From positions 3,557,123-3,621,122 of the forward strand of contig JAVGVS010000011.1 of the NCBI GenBank assembly GCA_032718565.1: DNA of 64,000 nucleotides, given 5' to 3'. Below the pieces are notes generated by a model, which saw nothing but the letters and a program-made list of their open reading frames with translations, was not told where the DNA came from and searched no databases. Below are positions 1 through 12,800 of this stretch, in pieces. Source of the stretch: Distichodus sexfasciatus (lineage: Eukaryota; Chordata; Actinopteri; Characiformes; Distichodontidae). Both the position numbers and the translations under genes were made by a program. Positions within the stretch are counted from its first letter, which is position 1, and each line of letters begins with the position of its first letter.

Positions 1-213
1 TTTTAAGTCATAAATAACAACAATCAGCGTTCTACTCACAATACAGCTATTAACTCGATATTTTCAGGGTTTATTCCGGCCTTCTGGTTCATGTGGGGGG
101 TATTGTGGGAAATGTAGTTCTCTCCCTGAAAAGAGAGAATATATCAAAATATATATTGCGATATAGCTTAAAAATATCGCAATATTACTTTTAGGCCATA
201 TCGCCCAGTCCTA
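1..213 (-). mobile_element. Right end of a third copy of the 37102-type hAT element
   Basis: Ends TAGGCCATATCGCCCAGTCCTA at about 192-213. It shares CAGCGTTCTACTC and GAAAAGAGAGAATATAT with the interior of the 37102 and 5646 copies. Cut by the window edge. Confidence 0.7.
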
Positions 214-301
214 AGCCAAATTATGATGGCTGAATCACTTGGTCAGAGCATCTCCAAAAAGGCAGCTCTTCAGGGGTGTTTTTGGTATGGAATGATTAGT
301 A

Positions 302-574
302 CTAGGGGTGTAAATGACAAGTTTAATCACAATATGATATTATTTATTGGACAATGATTCAGTTACAACAATACAGATTTGATTCAATTTAGTTCACAAG
401 CCAGCGATCAATATGAGATAATATCATATGCTGAATTACTTCCTTTACTTCCATTCATATCAAATCATCATATCACACCACGGTAATCTGTTTTCATTTT
501 GAATGTTCATTTTTAAATTACGGAGTCTTACGGGCTCCTTGTCCATCCAATCCATGTAACCTCCACACCCCTAG
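302..574 (+). mobile_element. Small AGGGGTGT-type miniature element
   Basis: Ends CTAGGGGTGTAAATGAC and CTCCACACCCCTAG form a short terminal inverted repeat. Interior motifs (GGACAATGATTCAGT, ATATGAGATAATATCATATG) recur in the copies at 6290, 7756, 21639, 43504 and 51005. Confidence 0.65.
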
Positions 575-2160
575 TTAGCGCACAACAAAAGTGCTACAAG
601 AAAGGTCAAGCGATAGACAAGTGAACGGCATCATAGGCGTCCATATCTCACTGATGTGACTGGAAAGGAAAAGCTTGTCTGGTCCAGTCCTACAGAGCTA
701 GTGCAGCACAGAGTTAAAAACATTGTAGTTTGCTAGGCTAGAGTTTTCACGACCGGTCACACTGCCCATGTTGACCCCCATTCACTGCTGAAAGCTCGCA
801 CAATGGTAATGTGAGCATCAGAACTAGACCATGGAGCAACTCAAGAAAACGGGCCTCATCCGGGCCTCAATCTCTTTTTATTTCGTTTTGTGGACAGTGG
901 AGCGTTTGTGCATCATTTAGATGGGGAAGAGAGCTGTTCTGTTTACACAAGACAGGTCGCTATAATATTAGGCAGGAGATGAGTGTGTAATAGCGTAATA
1001 GAGAAAGTCAGCTAGAGAACGAGTTACAGTAAAATGTAGCATAGTCGAAGGAGTGAAATATTGCTGTTAACTTCACGCCGGGAATTTCTGAGCACGTTTT
1101 TATGGTGAGTGATTTATGGCGCTGAGACCTGAGCTAAATCATTACCATTACATCTGAAAACTCCCGTGATGGTGCATCGGAAAACAGCAGTGACGAGCAC
1201 ACTGAGATGCAGTCTTCAAGCTCATATCACAAAAGAACAGCTCCCAGTAGTTTTGCTCCTATAAAAGTGTGGCACCATTTGCAACCAGACGTTTAACTGA
1301 AAGATATCATATTTATTTTAGAATTCACGTTGGAACGTTGAAATGTGAAGTTGAAGCAGGATTTATGCAAACACTTCAATTAATCAGTTTTGATATTATA
1401 AGAGCTCTCCACATGTGGCAACGTGATTTGTCAGATATTAGAGTGGCCCTTATCTTAAGCGGTTGGCTACAGCACACCAGTACACCAAAACAGGACTAAA
1501 CTAGAACTGGCAAATTAACCAACAGTCTACTGAAACCCACATTTAGAAACTCTGACTGGCTTAATCACTTAATGAACATGCCTTTTAAAAACGTTTACTT
1601 TCAGGCACATGGCTAAACTCTGTTCAATTAAAAACAAACACAAAAAAGCAAATCAAATCAATCGTTAACATAGTAATGACTCATCAAGATAAATGTTTGA
1701 AATAATCGTGGTATTGATTCGAAGTCATACTGCCCAGCCCGAATGACCTATAGGACCCTTTAATGCAGTGGTTTAATGCATACAAATGTATGACCAACTG
1801 AAAATCAACGAAGAGTCACAGTCTCACAGCTGCAACCTGGTTATTAGCATTTATTCCCTCAGAGAGGTGGTCAGGTTTTAGAGCCATTTTTGTGCAGAGA
1901 GGCAATTCATTTGACAACAATTAATCTGGGGGAAAAAATCTTGTTTACAAAAGTGAGACTTTATTCATGAATTTAATGAATAAATTTTGAGCCACTAAGT
2001 CCAAACTTCTGGATGCTCGTCCACTCAAATGGATGCTTAGATTTCTCATAATTGACACAACAACTAAACTCCAAAAAGCCAAAAAGCCAAATCCCAAAGA
2101 GACAAAGAGCAGCCTCGTCCTGTGTGTGGAAGGTTCATGCGGAGGTGACTGAGCGCTGAC

Positions 2161-2256
2161 CTGAGGCGTCATTCCATGGCAGAAGTACAGGATGGGAATG
2201 TTGTCTGTGTCTGGCCCCTGGTCCACACACATATCCGGCCTCAAGCTATTCTTCAG
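2161..2256 (-). CDS. galnt18: galnt18 exon 9: start of ricin-type lectin domain (last exon in window)
   Basis: 96 nt, phase 0 to phase 0, residues 474-505. The acceptor is tctacacag|CTGAAG and the donor is CAG|GTCAGC. It encodes MCVDQGPDTDN and ILYFCHGMTPQ, the first (alpha) repeat of the R-type lectin domain, where the family normally has CLD (here CVD). The remaining lectin repeats must be encoded further left. I looked through 1-2160 on the minus strand for the next exon and did not find it. Confidence 0.94.
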
Positions 2257-5200
2257 CTGTGTAGACACACACACATATATACACACACGCACACAAATCA
2301 GAGCCAACAGTTCTAGCCAAATTTTCCCCACAAAAACCACTGAAATAAGAGAGATTATGAATTCAGGAGCCATCGCTCTCACTCCGCCTGCTAATGGCCA
2401 ATATGCTTTCCAGAAAGCCCTGGAGCTCAGCCTGGCATTGTCCTCCCAGCGGAGATGTTAATTATGCTATTTCACAAAAGAACGGCAATTAGCAAACTTC
2501 TCTGCCAGCCTCGGATTATAACAAATGCAGAAATTACAAATGTTAATAGAGCTAGCCCAGAGACAGAACTATAATATTTAATACAAATGTTTTTTGTATT
2601 ATTCACGGCAAAGAAATCGAATTTATCTGGAACTAAAATGTGATAAATGAAAGTAGGGCTTCTAGCCTCCTCCAGAGTGTGAGAGACCATCTGAGCAGCA
2701 GGAGTGCAGCCGCTACCGCCTTATATAACAAATCAATTTGCTGGTCAGGAAGATGAAAGCGGTTACTCACCAAACCATAGGCTACGGTGTCCGCATAGGT
2801 TCTCATCTCAGAGTAAATGTTCTGCAGGAACCAGCGAAAGGGCTTACAGAGCAGCCTCTGCCTTAAGAGCACCCTCCCAGAGATGTCTCCTATATCGATC
2901 CCAGAGTTCTACACACACACACACACATACGCACTCCATTTGAAGCTTTGTACCAAGGTAATGTTACATATACAATATAAATAAACCATTATACATTACT
3001 TAGTCATTACAAAATACATAAAAAATATAACCCTTAAAACCAATCACCAATTAAAGCTTAATTTCTTATGATCCAGCTTAAGTAACCAAAATTAAATTCA
3101 TCTTTCCGTTTGTCCTATACATTTTTAACAGTTTTCTTTATGAGGAAACTATGCGTCTTGACCACTTGTCATGTTTTAATACCGTTATGAATTTTTGACA
3201 AGAGCTTAACACGCACCCACTTATGACCACATGGGAATGACTTCCAATTCAAATAAATACGGATGAGCAAAGAGCAGAGCAAAGGTGTGATATCTCCTGG
3301 GTCTGAAAATCATTTGACCTCCTCTTCTCAGTAAGACAGTGAGGTGACCTTTCCAGTCTCACTTACACATCCCCCTGTATCATCCCTTAAAGGAACACTA
3401 GCATGGGAGCAATGAAAAGGAGTGGAGATGTAAAAAAAAAGGGGGTGAAAATATGTGACAGTTCTCTAGAGGACAGGACTTATTAAAGGTAATTTTCTGC
3501 CGAAAATGTTACTCTACTAATTTTGAACTCAATACATCTACACACCTGGGGATAGAAACTCAATGACACAGTTAAATTTCAACTTAAACCACAAAAAAAA
3601 ATCATACTTGTGTTTCAAAGTTCAAGTCTCTAGTATCCAATTGTTCCTTCAGGACATTTCAAACCCAATTTTTTTTTAGCTTGTTCATTTCGTTTAGCTT
3701 GAAGCTTGGTGACATGGTTTATTTAGATGTAGCTCCGTTTTTGGTTAGTGCTAACAGAAATGTTTTAAATTGAGAATCTATCTAGGGCTTAAAATCCCTA
3801 GTACACCCATTTAGTAACAAATAAAAAGCGGCCCGGGGCCCGTGATTGGAAGGTCGCCGGTTCAAGTGCCAGACTGGTACACTTGAGCAAGTTACCGACC
3901 CCAAGAACTGCTCCCTGGGCACTGCATTTCAGCTGCCCACTGCTCCTTCACAGATAGGTCAAATGCAGATTTCGTTATTATAAAATCATCAAAATAACCA
4001 ACATGGGCAAGATTACGTTGATTCAATTTTATGTATGTCGGTTTTAATTAATTTAAGACTGACTTGTCGTGTCCGGTACCGATGTTGCTTACCTTAACAG
4101 GGACGTTCCAGGCCATGTAGACGTGATTCTTAAACTCATCCATCCAAACCTCAGCTACTCTCAGGGCGTTCCGGCGCACGTGGGAGGGCAGGTCGTGAGT
4201 GTAGGGCTTGTGAGATCGCTCTATATGAGCTATTCTAGAACAGGGAAGAACTTCTACACTGCCTCCGCACAACCAAACCTAGAAACACACACACACACAA
4301 GCGCACACAAAGATTACATTATCACACACACACACATAATAATAATATGCGGCCTTGGAAAGATCTGCTAAAATATGCAACACCTCACTTGAGGACTAAA
4401 GTTGCTTTACACACCAGGAATTTTTAAGCAATTATTTCAAGCAAAACACCCTCAACAAATAATTCATCTCAATTTATTCGGCAACAGAAACCAGATTAAA
4501 AAACAAATACCAAGCAAGCAAGGCCACCAAGCATGAAAAAGGCCCTATAACTGCGTGATGTGTTACAGTAATAACCTCATAACAAAATGTAATAAAATAC
4601 TTTTTTGGCTTTTTGTTGACTAAAACCTAAGGCCCTTTGGAGGCATCGAAAACATAAACAGACAAAGCTGACCATTCTTTCATTTGCCCTTTGGCTTTCT
4701 TAATGGGACGTTTATTGTTTGCACTGGTTCTTGTCTCCTTCTTATTCTTTAATGGTGGTCGGCGTCCAGCTTAATGCTGCTTTACTGCCACCGCGGCTTT
4801 GGTTAGCTTACTGCCCCTACATTAGAGGGTAGCCACTGTACGTATGTGTATAATAACGTAGACCCATCTAATCGTTTATTAAATTAGTTGCCAACTATCT
4901 TAATAATCAATTTTAATCGATTAGTTGTTGCAGCCCTAGAAAAGTTAATGGTGCTATTTGAAAAACCAAAAGAGTGAAGAGATTTGCTATTGGTTACCAG
5001 TGTTGGGCACGTATCTTTAAAAAAGTAATTAGTTATAGTTACTAGTTACTTCTCACAAAAAGTAACTGAGTTAGTAACTGAGTTACATCATTATAAAAGT
5101 AACTAATTACCAGGCAAAGTAACTATTGCGTTACTTAAAAAAAAAAAAAAATTAATATAACTATAAAATAAATATAAAACATTGTACACTAATCTACACT

Positions 5201-8200
5201 ATTTTAATGTTGTTGTGGGACAACGTGAGAGACAACTATCAAATTCAACATATTATTATAAATATTATCATTACTATAGTGCAACAATAAAGCACAATAG
5301 ATGGTTTAGAACTCCTGGATGTTGGTGTGTGCGACTGACCGTGCGTGTGCTTGTGTGTGAACACCCGCACTACTCTGCCTCTGATTGGCAAACAATGGAA
5401 ATTTACTCAATCTAAGCCAATCATCGCGTTCTCAGTTACACCACGTTTACAGACACACCAATCATCATCACTGGTTATGTGGCCCGCCCCGGCCCCGAAC
5501 ACACACAAACACACACACACGCCCCAGAGAAGGAGAGGTCCTATGGCTGAGAGAGACGCTGCTCGCATGAAAACCGCTTCAGTGTTCTCAGTTATAGTAA
5601 CGCACATTTTATTGTCAGTAACGGTAACGGCGTTGTAACGGGGGAAATTTTAGCTGATAACAAAAACAACCAGCGTTCTACTCAAAATACAGCCATTTAC
5701 TTGATATTTGTTTATTCCCGATGTGCGTCCACAGCGCTATTGCGCCGCGGCTCTCATATGGAATGCCCTCATGACAAAAATGTACTTCTCTCCCAGAAAT
5801 TAGTCAAAAATGAGTTATAAGACAAAATGAGTCCAAATGCTCAAAAACTGCTAAAATTGAAGCATTTCTTCATTTTCAATTAATCAGAAAAAAATTTCCA
5901 TTCCATAATGTTAGAGAGTAAAAATAAAAAAAAATTATCAACTAATTTTATTCTATATCCAGATGGAGTCCAAATGGATAATGAATTGTTTTTTCACCTG
6001 CACTAACCCTTATTGTTCTTCATAAACTAAACCATAGAATGTCTCTGCAGAATAACAACTCTGAATATGAATATGAATTTGTTCATGTTCACAGTCTTGT
6101 GCAGACATCATTTTGGAAAAAATAAAATGGTTGCTTTTGGTGCGGAAGACTGTGTAGAACTACTTTTCTCACGCTCAAAAAACTAAACTTTGATAAGGAA
6201 TTGGATTGATGGGCGGAATTGACAATGGAACTGATAAAATCTTATCAATTCCCACCACTAGTCTCATCGTCATCTCAATCGCTGACTTTGTGATATCCGC
6301 AGACATATCATTGTCCATTTCATCAATATAATATCATATTATGAAGAAAATTATGATTTACATCTCTATCATTTACCTCTTGTCATTATGGGAATCAGTG
6401 GAAGTACCTCATAAATATTTGACCCTATGTGTGTGTGTGCATAGGTGTGTGTTGGTGCAGAATTGAGGACCCCACAATGCTTTCACGGATTAGAGCCCAT
6501 TTGCGCAGAGATTTGCTGAATTAGACTAGGAGGAGATGTGCTGTAACACAAAATGGAGTGTGGCAGCACTCATTGTGTGTGTGTGTTTGTGTGCGTTTCT
6601 GATTCCCCGTGATTTCCTTTCATCCACCCACTACACTCCTGCTGAGTTCTGCTGCCAGAACACGCGCTCCGATCTGTTCGCTCTCCGCTCTCTCCATCTC
6701 TCTCTCACTTTCGCCCCTTCCATCTCCCATTATTACACATGCACCCTCTCTCTCATGTCTCATGAAGACACTCTCACTGGGACTGTTCAGGCCAAATGGC
6801 AGCATTATACATTTTAAAAAGGCGAGTGAAAATACTGCGAGAGCGCTGTTTTAAATACCAGATTTGGTGTAAGGTTGCACATTGTCTTTTAAACAGCTAA
6901 CCATGTTATGGCGTGGGAGGGGGCACTGTGATGAGCTCACCGCAGGATTAAAGCATGGCAAAAGGACACAAGCCAAAAAAAAAAAAAGATTACAAAGGAA
7001 AAAATATGATGAATAAGAGCACTGTGGCATACAACAGCTTATGATGAATTTATACATCATATCTGCATGAACAGGCAACACGTGGCCCACTGCCTCCTCC
7101 TCGGGGATCACCAGCGGCAAGAGCGCCGACCCGGTTAGTCCCAAACATATTTAAATACAACCATTCATTATGCAAAAATGAAACAGGGCGGGGACAGATG
7201 TGTGACACTCCAATATGCCAGCAGAATGGTTTGTTTGCATAATTGTTGACAACAGCGCAGATGATCCAAGAATGAGATGTTTCTTCTCAACCCAGCATTC
7301 CGCTATGAAAATATAACATTGGCAAATCCTGCAGAGGAGAGCAGCAGCTGAAGTGCTTCGGGTCTGGAGAGTCGTTTAATCTGCTTCCTGGGCTAAAATT
7401 TGTTTTTACCCTCAGATGTAGGCAAATGTCAAATGTTAGGGATGACAATTAATTGTGCATCTGACTAACTTGCACTAACATTGATTAGATGTAAAGATAC
7501 TGAAATTAATTCATGTTAATTAAGAAAACTTAATTAACATGCCAAATATGTAGTTTCTGGTGGTCTAGTGGAAGGATGTTCGCCTTCTGGACCAAGAGGT
7601 TGTGTGTTCACTCCCATCACTGGGCACCTGAGCAAGACCCCTAACCCCAGGTTGCTCCGGGAGACTGTCCCTGTAATTAGGAAATGGATTAATGTACTCG
7701 ATATGAGAAATTTTGGCCTGCATTTAAAAAGGAGACCAATTAGCTGGTTATAGAACCATTGTCCGCTGACTTGATATAATATCGTATCATGATGAAACTT
7801 GTGATTTACACCCCTCGTGAGAGAGAATGTTGTGTTGGTATCACCGTATAAGACACAGCAGCACTGCTGTAGTTTTCATATTCACTCTATTGGGGAAAAA
7901 GTGAAGGAGTTAGAGACTATAATCCATCTATTGATATATATAGTTCATATTTAAACCACCGGCAGCTAATAAGTCATGTTTTGAAGAAACAGAAATGTTT
8001 TGGACTGTATATATTTGAGACCAGTCTCCACTCAGAAGTGATCCTGACGTGTTTTAAGCCCCTGCAACATCTAAAGCCTCTTGACAGATCTGTCAACAGT
8101 CAAAGGTAAAAATGATTCATGGCTGTTCTCACACCTGGTGAGTTAAGCAATACTGAATATATTTGCTGCTTGATACCATGAAACTTGAGCTTTTAGTTAG

Positions 8201-9814
8201 TCCACAGACGCCTGAAAAATAGCAGCGCTCATGGACGCTTTGGCCCTCTCATGCACAGCGCATTCGCTGGTTCAGAGCAGGAAAGAGCTCTCCTCACATC
8301 TCTAGAACTCTTCTAAGGACTCTTTATGACCCCCACTGAAGTTCATCCATTGTTTGCTATATAAAACCAGAACAAGTACAAGTTCAAAGTTAAATTCACT
8401 TACAAGAATCCTCAGTCAGCAAACTTGATTTTGTATACTGTTTCTACCACAATCAAAATAAACTTTGTCATCTCAACTATACACAGTTACACAGTCTCAC
8501 AAGATGATCTGGATCTAGTTTCTACAGTGTAAAAAGGCACATAAAACACAGATTTATATAAAAATATGTAATAGTTACAGCTGTAGAAAAACACCAGAGT
8601 TTGCACAAATGTCACATCACATTTTTGGGGCAGTTGGTGGCGTAACGGTTAGGGCGTTCGCGCCGTGATCGGAAGGTCGCAGGTTTCAATCCAGCTCTGG
8701 TAAAGTTACCACTGAGATACTCATGAGCAAGGTACCGTCCCCGAGCTCTGCTCCCCGGGCGCTGCCCTTGTTAGCTGCCCACTGCTCCTTCATGGATGGG
8801 TCAAATGCAGAGGTCACATTTGGTTGTGCACTGCGTGCTGTTCTGTGGCGTGTTCACGCTGACAAATGATTACTCACTGTCACTTTCATCAGCAGCCAGG
8901 GGAAGACAGATAAAACAGACGTATTGTCACAATTCTATTTACTTTTAATCCTAGATTTGATCCTTTTGATTTAGGATTTTTAAGGCTGATACCAGTTTTG
9001 TTTACTGGGGGATTACAATATTGATTTTTAACAGAAACACAAAACAAAATCAAGACTTTCTCATAACATTTGTTGTGGGTATTTAAGAATTTTAACCAAG
9101 ATAAAGTAAAGTTTTAATATATTTGTTCCACAATAGTACAAAAAATATTTGTTTGGTCTAAAAACACAAAAACTCCAACAGTTGAGTTCGAATGTAGGCT
9201 TCTAATGGACAAACTATGCAACAAAAACATTTGTTACCAGATTAAAGGGACAATCTTCTGCCTCTGAGTCAGTTTAATTGTCATTTCTCAGTCATGATAA
9301 GCTCAGATACCAGTTGATCTGCATTTTGTTCATATCGGCTGATAATATTGGATATTCAGATATACTGGAACATTTAGGTCTAACCTCAACATTGCGCCAA
9401 CCTACACTGGTTCAAAGGCAGCTCTGTAATTCTACTGGGCTTAAGCTCCTGAATCGGGCTCCAGGGGACAAAGCAAATGGCCCTCCAACATTCTGCATGA
9501 GATCAGGAGGTTTTACTGGCAGGTTCTGTTTCTTCAGCAAAAAGCCCTAAAGTGGAGAGCTTTACATGGAGGCAGTAGAAGCAGCTGGAAGCACAGCTGC
9601 TGATGGTCATTATCCTCTCACAGCGTTAAATCCGCCTCTCTCTCGAATGCACACACATATGCACAAAATGCAAACACACATACAAACACAAATATGTAGG
9701 CATGCACACACATAAACACACTCTATCACTACAAAAAAATATTCTTTCCCTCTCGCCACTGAGATGCAGGCAAGGTCTCCAGTCTGACTAATAGTAAACT
9801 GCAACGTGGATATT

Positions 9815-9848
<34 letters not shown>

Positions 9849-12800
9849 TGTGTATGTGTGGGTAGGTGTGTGAGTATGTGTGTGTGTTCATGTTGGCACC
9901 CACAGAATGCTAAGGAGAAACTCCTCAGAGAGTGATTGCAAAGGCAATCACACCCCAGGCAAGAAAGAAGAGTGGTGTCTTGCAGACAGGACGAGTTGTC
10001 CTCGGCTCTCGCGGAGAGAGAGAGAGTCACGGGGCTTTGCTTAATGCAAATCCCTCATCATTCACCATGACTTCAACACACACTCATAACCATTCTTCTC
10101 TTTCATTTTGGAAAGCCTTAAGTTTGCTGGCTGATGAAAATATTCACTTAACCCTCAAAACACCACACACATACACGCATTTCTAGACTTACCAGAGTTG
10201 ATGGAGCTCATTCACCAGTATCTTTATTTTTCTTCAATTTGTTCTTAACAAAGTTAAGAAATGTAAATAATTAAAATTATACAGGGCAGTTGGTATCGCC
10301 CTTGGATCAGAAAGTCGCTGGTTTGAATCCTACGACCGGTAAAGGTACCACTGAGATGCAAGATGGTGATTGGCCATTCTGATTCTATAATACACAAACA
10401 CTGTCTAAATGAAATGTTCAAGGATTAAACCTCTCTCTGTCTTTCACACACACAAACGCCATTCCATTTTGATTTCGCCCAAGGAATAGCTGTCTAGTCA
10501 TATAACTCATGAACAACTTTATACTGAAGTTGATCGGAGGGTCGCCAGCTCAAATCTGGGACCGTAAAGGTACCACTGAGGTACTCATGAGCAAAGTATA
10601 ATCTCCAAACACTGCTCCCCAGGCGCTACCCATGTCAGCTGCCCACTGCTCCTTCACGGACGGGTCAAATGCAGAGGTGACATTTGGTTGTGGTGCACTG
10701 CGTGCTGTGCTGTGGTGTGTTCACAATGAAAAATGATCACTTTCATTAAACAAGTGTAAAATGGTGGTGCATGCAATAAAATTTGTTTAAGAGTGCTCTT
10801 CAGTGTTTGTAGGTTCTGTTCTGTGTGTGTGATCATTTGTCACTGTGAACACAGTACAGCAGACAGTGCACCACAACGACATGCAACCTCCACACTTGAC
10901 CCATTCGTGAAGGAGCAGTGGCCAGCTTTTAGCAGTACCCGGGGAGCGGTGCTTGGAGACTGTACCTTGCTCATGAGTACGTCACGGATTTGAGCTGGCG
11001 ACCCTCCGATCACGGGGCCAACTCCCTAACCATTATACAACCAACTGCCCCGACATCAGTATGAGTGCAGCAACTTGACGGCTATTCCAGAGAGAGGTTT
11101 AATCCTTGCACATCATTTATACAGTGTTTGCAAATTATTGAGTCAGAACGGCCGATCACAGAGTGCAACCATCTTGTTTCAGCTCCATATGTGTACGAAA
11201 GCTGGAGGTTAAACTTGGTGAGCTGTAGCCTTAGGCACAAACACACGCACACTTACACTCACACACAACTTGCTCTGATTCATCTGTCATCATAGCAAAA
11301 ATAGGAGTCTGATAGGAGTCTGAGAACAGACTTTTCCCCCCAAAAACCCCTTTCATCCTCCAAAATCAAAGAGCACTACAGAAAATTCCAATCCCTTCCA
11401 TACGCATCTGCCTAACAGACAGATAAGGCGTCAGAGTCATTCACATCAACACAAAGCGCCTCTTACTCTGATTCCCAGCTCCACGTTCTCGCCCCCGTAC
11501 ACCTCCATGCCTTCGTCCAGCAGGCCGATCTCTTCAAAGTAGCCCCGGTCCACCACGAAGCAGCCGATGAGAGCAGGGCTCCTGTTAATAGCAGAACCAG
11601 AAAAGGGACGATGACTCACAAGCTTTTCCACAGATGAACTTCAGGTCCATCTCCGATTTACAACTCGGCAAACGCTCAGGGCCGCCTTCATTAATAATGC
11701 ACGAGCACAATAAACAAACAAAGACGAGCAGGCTGGTTTCCTGAGTCCATTTTCAAAACCAAACCTGGAAAAATGGGCCACTTTCTCATGCAAATCCACC
11801 GAGGAGAGCCAAATTGGCAGGTGTTGATACTGATACTGACACAGCACATAATGCAAGTTTATTAAAAAATCTCACTGTTCTTTGTGAGAAATGAGGAGGA
11901 AACAGGATACTGAGAATAAGCCAGGCAACATTAATCATCAACATAAGACTTTTCATATCCTCCAAGGGTAAAATTAAGGCCATATACAGAAACATTTAGA
12001 AGAATATAGGTGTTTTTCTGACTTGCTTCAAGCAGTCCTGCTTTAAGAAATGCTGTTTTCTCATCAATCACACATTTGAAAAGAAGCTCTTATTGACATT
12101 TTGTCTGGCTAAAGAAATCTAAGCTGTAGTTCTGGGCAGTGACAGTGACACCTGATGGGTGCAGTTTGGTTCTTCTGGGTCCACCAGGATTTGGGAGGGT
12201 TCAGGTATCGGCACCACAGCTCCCAGTCGAAGCCCTGAGCGGACAGAGGATATTCCTCCACCTCGAACGTGTCATATTTGATGTTGTCGAAGGAAGGAGA
12301 GACGACCCGCGTTCTGTCCTCACGGATCCTGTGCAGAATGGGTTCGGCCCTTTCAAATACACACACACACACACAAACCCACACAGCATATCAATGCGCA
12401 CATCACTTCTCAAAGGTCATGTTGCAACCTACTGCTCAAAGGCTCCATTATGACTCACAGCCTGTTATCTGCTATTCCATTAACATGAGTTTATTGTTAC
12501 AAGCCGACAGCATCTTTAATCAGTAGGTCGGAGGTTCTATGTTCAACATTAACGAGGACATTTGAGTTGATTAGAACTGTGACTAAGAATGCAGAATATG
12601 GTAATTATTGGCCGATTTTTTCATTCATATATCTGCCAATACTGATTCCGATGCAGATAAATGTGGAAGGCAGAGTCGAGCGTAAGCACAGACAGAGCTG
12701 AGCGCATAAAAGATATTTGGCTCCCCAAAGTTCCGCTCAGAATTTTGGCACAAAAATAACTCTGACATTTCTAATACAGTGAGCGTGAAAGAGCCAAGCT

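Larger units (their letters stand above)
1..2160. other. galnt18 intron 9 (left part): transposon remnants, no gene
   Basis: Holds the end of a hAT miniature element (1-213) and a complete small AGGGGTGT-type element (302-574). Near 1685-1740 there is a short stretch ending in tactgcccagcccg that resembles the end of a related element. The rest is AT-rich with no recognisable coding, RNA or regulatory signal. Confidence 0.6.
2909..4092 (-). other. galnt18 intron 7
   Basis: 1184 bp. Contains the (AC)n tract next to exon 8 and a degraded SINE-A copy at 3829-3980; otherwise AT-rich unique-looking sequence. Confidence 0.8.
4279..11466 (-). other. galnt18 intron 6
   Basis: 7188 bp. Contains, in order, (AC)n tracts, a hAT end fragment (4855-4939), a GTAACT-rich element (4998-5645), a fragment of the 927-bp hAT family (5646-5812), AGGGGTGT fragments (6290, 7756), a SINE-B (7558), SINE-A copies (8627, 10284, 10531, 10831) and CA/GT tracts around 9.65-9.89 kb. 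Nothing coding was seen. Confidence 0.8.

Noticed and set aside
1..2160. Remaining lectin-domain exons of galnt18
   Set aside because: No stretch encoding the expected CLVD or QxW-type lectin repeats with splice sites was found on the minus strand.
2192..2461. Plus-strand ORF over exon 9
   Set aside because: Antisense shadow of the galnt18 exon and its CA tract.
8627..8720. tRNA gene
   Set aside because: A- and B-box-like motifs belong to the SINE-A head; no full cloverleaf can be drawn.
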